Part shown: positions 14,701-14,841 of the stretch, piece after piece
How positions within the stretch are numbered: position 1 is the first letter of the stretch
Layout of the letters: each line of letters begins with the position of its first letter
Origin: an uncultured Prevotella sp.
Lineage (GTDB): Bacteria; Bacteroidota; Bacteroidia; Bacteroidales; Bacteroidaceae
Direction: 5' to 3'
DNA length: 14,841 nucleotides
Assembly: GCA_905202125.1 (NCBI GenBank)
Contig: CAJKQX010000063.1
Span: 1-14,841 of the forward strand
Translations under genes and position numbers: made by a program
Notes under the pieces: model-generated
Seen by the model: the letters and a program-made list of their open reading frames with translations, nothing else
Database searches by the model: none
Told to the model about the DNA's origin: nothing

Positions 14701-14841
14701 TTGTTGGCAGCTTTCACTGTCTTGGGGGTCATACCCAGACAGGTGATCTCGAGTTGAGTGCCGGCAGGAACGGAGATGGAGAAAAAACCATCGCCATTGC
14801 TCACCGTAGCTGCGTTGAGGCCTTTGGCCTTGACTGTGGCC
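11727..14841 (-). CDS. SusC/RagA family TonB-dependent transporter, N-terminus beyond the window
   Basis: This outer-membrane beta-barrel imports oligomers into the periplasm, powered by TonB. The window shows 1037 codons. The frame stays open to the right edge, so the signal peptide and first part of the carboxypeptidase-regulatory-like domain are missing. A GTG at 14802-14804 could be mistaken for the start, but the 12 codons before it (ATVKAKGLNAAT) continue the family's domain, so it is an internal Val. The TonB-box region is VDEVLVTAFG (starting at 14666). The plug domain follows, with DALAGAVPGVQLRSSNGEPG, INIRGFSSLNADTNPLIIVDG and LKDAASNALYGARGANGVIM. The rest is a long barrel rich in aromatic strands, ending in the outer-membrane insertion strand SFSLGMNVTF. 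The susD gene follows after 18 bp. No interruption is seen. Confidence 0.96.
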   Translation of the reverse strand, partial: ATVKAKGLNAATVSNGDGFFSISVPAGTQLEITCLGMTPKTVKAANNMKIVLESDAHEVDEVLVTAFGTAKKSAFTGSAAVVDSKKLETTQVTSVTDALAGAVPGVQLRSSNGEPGTTSTINIRGFSSLNADTNPLIIVDGAPYSGDIANLNPNDIASLTVLKDAASNALYGARGANGVIMITTKNAKVGDARVTFDAKVGWNTRALQHYDVIKSPAQYYETQYKALNNYYLDNGYSAEEAWKMANANITGPVANGGLGYNVYTIPDGQMLIGQNGRLNPAAKLGRVVNYRGTDYLLTPDDWEDEGTRTGLRQEYNLSVSGATNKSNFYASLGYLSNEGVAYNSNLERITGRLRADYQVKKWFKMGVNMSFAHFNGNSLNATENGKETSTANLWAFTSQIAPIYPLYLRNADGSYMYDSNNILMRDFGNGMNAGLTRPFINDANPLQTILLDTNNHEGNAASANGYIDIEFFPGLKLTVNGTYNLDETRFKQVMNPYYGQYDTTGGTVIVEHDRNYNYDMQQLLNYTTTIGQHNNVNVMVGHEYYNRLGYGLYGSKHQMFSQSNKELNGAVVDNQNAGSSKSRYNNEGYFSRIQYDYDNRIFASASFRRDASSRFHPDHRWGNFWSLGGAWLINKEKWFNAPWVNELKVKASIGSQGNDNIYDYLYTDMFSIRNSGGNVGVVFSRKGNENITWETNTNFNIGTEFILFKRLSGSLEFYHRKTTDMLYAFGVAPSLGYSSYYDNVGDLYNSGFELTLNYNAVRTKKVNWDINFNISTLRNRITMLHKDQKQTTAYDTKGKEYKGYRSEGFFIAEGLSMYTWYTKDYAGVDKETGKSLWYKNIYETDDNGNEVWAGRETTDDYSKADYYVTHKSTIPPFFGGIGTSVSAYGFDLTVNFSFQLGGKGYDSTYASFMSSPTTQSAGSNFHKDILNSWTPTNANSNIPRLQLDDINSASMSTRFLTNASYLNIENINFGYTLPAALTRRYAINSLRFYLACDNVAYISARKGFDPRQSFTKSSNATNYAPIRSFSLGMNVTF

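Noticed and set aside
14802..14804. GTG as the start codon of the SusC-type gene
   Set aside because: The frame continues in-family to the window edge (ATVKAKGLNAAT before it), and a start here would leave no signal peptide or complete N-terminal domain.

Overview
The window reads as chromosomal DNA from a gut Bacteroidales bacterium, probably Muribaculaceae-like or Prevotella-like. The basis is a SusC/SusD pair, a surface lipoprotein with an acidic export signal after its lipidated Cys, TAnnTTTG-type promoters, no Shine-Dalgarno signals, and a moderately high GC content for the order. The genus cannot be fixed from sequence alone. Every gene I accept lies on the minus strand, so transcription runs from high to low coordinates. 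No RNA gene, insertion sequence or CRISPR array was found, and no gap between genes is longer than about 170 bp.

Right part (8104-14841), an outer-membrane uptake locus. It holds a susC-type TonB-dependent transporter (its N-terminus lies past the right edge), a susD-type lipoprotein 18 bp downstream, and a large two-module surface lipoprotein in the SusE/SusF position 41 bp further on. A strong hairpin with a T-run (8036-8080) closes this unit.

Middle part (3116-7980), two secreted enzymes. One is an M6-family zinc metalloprotease with a sorting-domain-like C-terminus. The other is a GH78 alpha-L-rhamnosidase. A second clear intrinsic terminator (5815-5852) separates them, and the rhamnosidase has its own promoter-like element. 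A protease and a rhamnosidase beside a SusCD pair suggest a locus for proteinaceous or glycopeptide substrates, or a mixed rhamnosylated substrate, more than a plain polysaccharide locus. This is inference from gene order. No regulator (ECF sigma/anti-sigma, SusR or hybrid two-component system) is visible; one could lie beyond the right edge.

Left part (1-2975), housekeeping genes. These are cofactor-independent phosphoglycerate mutase (gpmI) with a good Bacteroidetes promoter, uracil-DNA glycosylase (ung), and a cysteine-rich DUF3109 protein apparently cotranscribed with ung. The gpmI-ung gap carries a long GC-rich inverted repeat and a perfect 16-bp palindrome placed 9 nt before the ung start.

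No clearly new multi-gene system is present. The items most worth a second look are the protease-plus-rhamnosidase SusCD locus, the very basic tail of the surface lipoprotein, the structured ung leader and the ung-DUF3109 pairing.
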